From positions 1-33,584 of the forward strand of contig NZ_JMTZ01000168.1 in NCBI RefSeq assembly GCF_000731095.1: a stretch of DNA of 33,584 nt, in the 5' to 3' direction. The notes beneath the pieces are model-generated. The model ran no database searches and was not told the origin of the DNA. It saw nothing but the letters and a program-made list of their open reading frames with translations. The position numbers and the translations under genes are program-made. This DNA comes from Lysobacter antibioticus (lineage in GTDB: Bacteria; Pseudomonadota; Gammaproteobacteria; Xanthomonadales; Xanthomonadaceae). Of the stretch, positions 31,596-33,584 are shown piece by piece. The first letter of the stretch is position 1; each line of letters starts with the position of its first letter.

Positions 31596-33392
31596 ATGCA
31601 ACTGAAGACCGCCGTATTGAGCACCGCCATCGTCGGCGCCATCGCCGTCCTGGCGACTGTGTCCCTGTCGAGCTCGGGTTCGACCACGCTTGCCGCCGCG
31701 CCCGCCACCGCGCCTGCGGCCGCCGCCACGACCGCCCACGCCGCTGCCGTCGCCGCCACCCGCGTCGCCACGCCGCATGTGGCGCAGGCACCGAGCCAGC
31801 TCGCCGTCGGCGCGCGCCCGGGCAGCGACCTCCTCGCCGCTTCGACCTCGCCCGAACAGGCCGCCGCTTCGCCAGCTGCGCAACGCGCGCGCGGCCTGCT
31901 GGAGACCGTCGCCGCCGATGAAGTACATCGCGCCAAGGCCGATGGTTTCGTCGCCCGCGACGTCATGATCGACCGCGACGGCACCGAGCACGTGCGCATG
32001 GAACGCACCTATCGCGGCCTGCCCGTGGTCGGCGGCGACCTGGTCGTGCATTCGCGCAACGGCGAGCTGAAGTCGATCAGCCAGGGCGACAACATGCGCA
32101 GCTTCGGGCGCCCCGCGATCGAGCCGAAGATCAGCGCCGAACAGGCCAAGGTCGAAGCCGGCGCCGCATTCGACGGCACGGTCACGGCGATGACGCCGGC
32201 CGCCCTGGTGATCTTCGCCCGCGGCACCGAGCCGACCCTGGCCTACCAAGTCGACGTCACCGGCGAGCGCCGCAACGACCCGGCGCCGGGCCTGATCAGC
32301 TACTACCTCGACGCCGCCACCGGCAAGCTGCTGCAGGAAGACGACCGCGTCCATTCCGCCGCCGCCAACGGCACCGGCAAGACCCTGACCCTGGGCAACG
32401 TCGGCCTGGTCAGCAATTCGATCAGCGGCGGCTACACCCTGACCGACCCGACCCGCGGCAACGGCCAGACCCTGGATGCGCGCAACCAGTCCGGCACCTC
32501 GGGCGCGGTCGCCTTCAACGACAGCGACAACGTCTGGGGCAACAACACCACCTCCGACCGCGCCTCGGCCGCGGCCGACGCCCATTACGGCGTCGCCGCC
32601 ACCTTCGACTACTTCAAGAACGTGCACGGCCGCAGCGGCATCTTCAACAACGGCCAGGGCGTGAAGAGTTATGTCCACTACGGCCCGACCAACCTGGTCA
32701 ACGCCTACTGGACCGGCAGCGCGATGGTCTACGGCGACGGCGACGGCGTGACCTATCGCCCGCTGGTCGCGCTCGACGTCGCCGGCCACGAAATGGCCCA
32801 CGGCGTGACCGGCGCCACCGCGCGCCTGGGCTACTACAACATCAAGGACAGCGGCGGCCTCAACGAAGCCACCTCCGACATCTTCGGCACCCTGGTCGAA
32901 TTCAGCGTCGGCAACGCCAACGACCCGGGCGATTATTTGTTGGGCGAAGAGGTCTACATCAACAACCCTGGCGACACCAAGGCGCTGCGCCTGATGTTCA
33001 AGCAAGACGCCGACGGCCGCTCGTTCTCGTGCTATCCCGTCGGCGGCTTCACCGCCTCGCAGACCGGCCAGAACGGCAAGTACGACCCGCACCTGAGCTC
33101 GGGCGTGGGCAACCGCTTCTTCTATCTGCTCGCCGAGGGCGCGGTGAAGCCGGCCGGCTTCAACTACACCCCCTCGCAACTGGTCTGCAACGGCGACACC
33201 GCCATCGCCGGCATCGGCCGCGCCAAGGCCGGCGCGATCTGGTACCGCGCGCTGACCCGTTACTTCGTCTCCAGCACCACCTACCCGCAGGCCCGCACCG
33301 CCACCCTGCAGGCCGCGACCGATCTCTACGGCAACACCTCGAACGAGTACAAGGCCGTCGCCCGCGCCTGGAGCGCGGTCTCGGTGAACTAA
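31596..33392 (+). CDS. Secreted M4 (thermolysin) family metallopeptidase
   Basis: 598-residue preproenzyme. Signal region MQLKTAVLSTAIVGAIAVLA, then an Ala/Thr-rich stretch to about 65. A FTP/PepSY-type propeptide (about 95-250, with TYRGLPVVGGDLVVH near 138) follows, and the M4 catalytic domain runs from about 255. Zinc ligands H398 and H402 with catalytic E399 (AGHEMAHGVTG), third ligand E424 (GGLNEATSDIFG), and active-site H499 (DPHLSSGVGNRFFY) are all present, so it should be active. No C-terminal accessory domain. Start chosen at ATG 31596 with AGGGG 8 nt upstream. Such proteases are major extracellular enzymes of Lysobacter-like predators. Own terminator at 33422. Confidence 0.95.
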   Translation: MQLKTAVLSTAIVGAIAVLATVSLSSSGSTTLAAAPATAPAAAATTAHAAAVAATRVATPHVAQAPSQLAVGARPGSDLLAASTSPEQAAASPAAQRARGLLETVAADEVHRAKADGFVARDVMIDRDGTEHVRMERTYRGLPVVGGDLVVHSRNGELKSISQGDNMRSFGRPAIEPKISAEQAKVEAGAAFDGTVTAMTPAALVIFARGTEPTLAYQVDVTGERRNDPAPGLISYYLDAATGKLLQEDDRVHSAAANGTGKTLTLGNVGLVSNSISGGYTLTDPTRGNGQTLDARNQSGTSGAVAFNDSDNVWGNNTTSDRASAAADAHYGVAATFDYFKNVHGRSGIFNNGQGVKSYVHYGPTNLVNAYWTGSAMVYGDGDGVTYRPLVALDVAGHEMAHGVTGATARLGYYNIKDSGGLNEATSDIFGTLVEFSVGNANDPGDYLLGEEVYINNPGDTKALRLMFKQDADGRSFSCYPVGGFTASQTGQNGKYDPHLSSGVGNRFFYLLAEGAVKPAGFNYTPSQLVCNGDTAIAGIGRAKAGAIWYRALTRYFVSSTTYPQARTATLQAATDLYGNTSNEYKAVARAWSAVSVN

Positions 33393-33421
33393 ACCTGCGG
33401 TCTGGATGAATCGAGCGTATC

Positions 33422-33453
33422 GACAGGCCGCCTTCGGGCGGCCTGTCTTCGTT
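33422..33453 (+). terminator. Intrinsic terminator of the M4 protease gene
   Basis: Perfect 11-bp stem (33422-33432 with 33437-33447) closed by a TTCG tetraloop and followed by TTCGTT. It begins 30 bp after the stop codon. The tail is short, but the stem is very stable. Confidence 0.85.
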
Positions 33454-33514
33454 GCGGGGTGGCGAATCCCTATTCGGACGGCGACACCTTCCCCTTTGGA
33501 CTGCCACCTTCCCT

Positions 33515-33538
33515 GTAGGAGCGGCGTGAGCCGCGACC
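33515..33538 (+). repeat. REP element copy (GTAG-headed, GTGA loop)
   Basis: GTAGGAGCGGCGTGAGCCGC followed by GACC: same 24-bp element as at 19295-19365, with stem GCGGC/GCCGC and loop GTGA. It lies about 120 bp after the protease gene. A possible inverted partner would fall beyond the window end. Confidence 0.8.
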
Positions 33539-33584
33539 GCGGGATGCGCAGCGATGGCATCGCCGTCGTCATCGATCGAAGCGG

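Overview
The window is a GC-rich chromosomal segment from a gammaproteobacterium of the family Xanthomonadaceae, most likely Lysobacter or a close relative. The evidence is the high GC content, the order pyrG-kdsA-eno-ftsB-ispD-ispF-truD and surE-pcm-nlpD, the intergenic GGGAATC heptamers, GTAG-headed REP hairpins of the kind known from this family, and a secreted M4 metalloprotease. No tRNA, rRNA, insertion sequence, prophage or CRISPR array was seen. Genus assignment is an inference.

Layout. (1) 1-3064: ftsH and rlmE on the minus strand, flanked by heptamer repeats and ending in an intrinsic terminator. (2) 3065-4476: yhbY, a Mth938-like gene and an M15 lipoprotein peptidase on the plus strand. 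(3) 4656-5867: an internally duplicated membrane protein of no recognised family. (4) 6005-9320: surE, pcm, a YqaA-type membrane protein, nlpD and a 97-residue protein on the minus strand. (5) 9426-11074: a LuxR-type quorum-sensing regulator and an Smr-domain gene on the plus strand. A sequence strongly resembling a lux box lies between them. (6) 11126-19079: a long minus-strand housekeeping series running pyrG, small membrane protein, kdsA, eno, ftsB, ispD, ispF, truD, small lipoprotein. (7) 19295-20840: a REP hairpin, a DUF488 protein and two small exported proteins. (8) 21173-23958: parE, followed by an unusual array of terminator-like hairpins at 35-bp intervals, then a small membrane protein. 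(9) 23996-30969: two minus-strand units, S9 peptidase-hutG-ycaQ/alkX and dadA-gor. (10) 31596-33392: a secreted thermolysin-family (M4) protease with a strong terminator and another REP copy.

Many neighbouring genes are joined by 4-bp ATGA or TTGA overlaps (Mth938/M15, surE/pcm, ispF/truD, pyrG/membrane protein, hutG/ycaQ, dadA/gor), which indicates translationally coupled operons. The housekeeping genes cover membrane proteolysis, rRNA methylation, pseudouridylation, isoprenoid (MEP) and KDO synthesis, division, CTP synthesis and chromosome decatenation.

The parts that most repay a second look are the LuxR gene with its complete set of acyl-homoserine-lactone contact residues and adjacent lux-box-like dyad, the duplicated membrane protein, the hairpin array after parE, and three families of structured intergenic repeats. 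No clearly new multi-gene system is visible.
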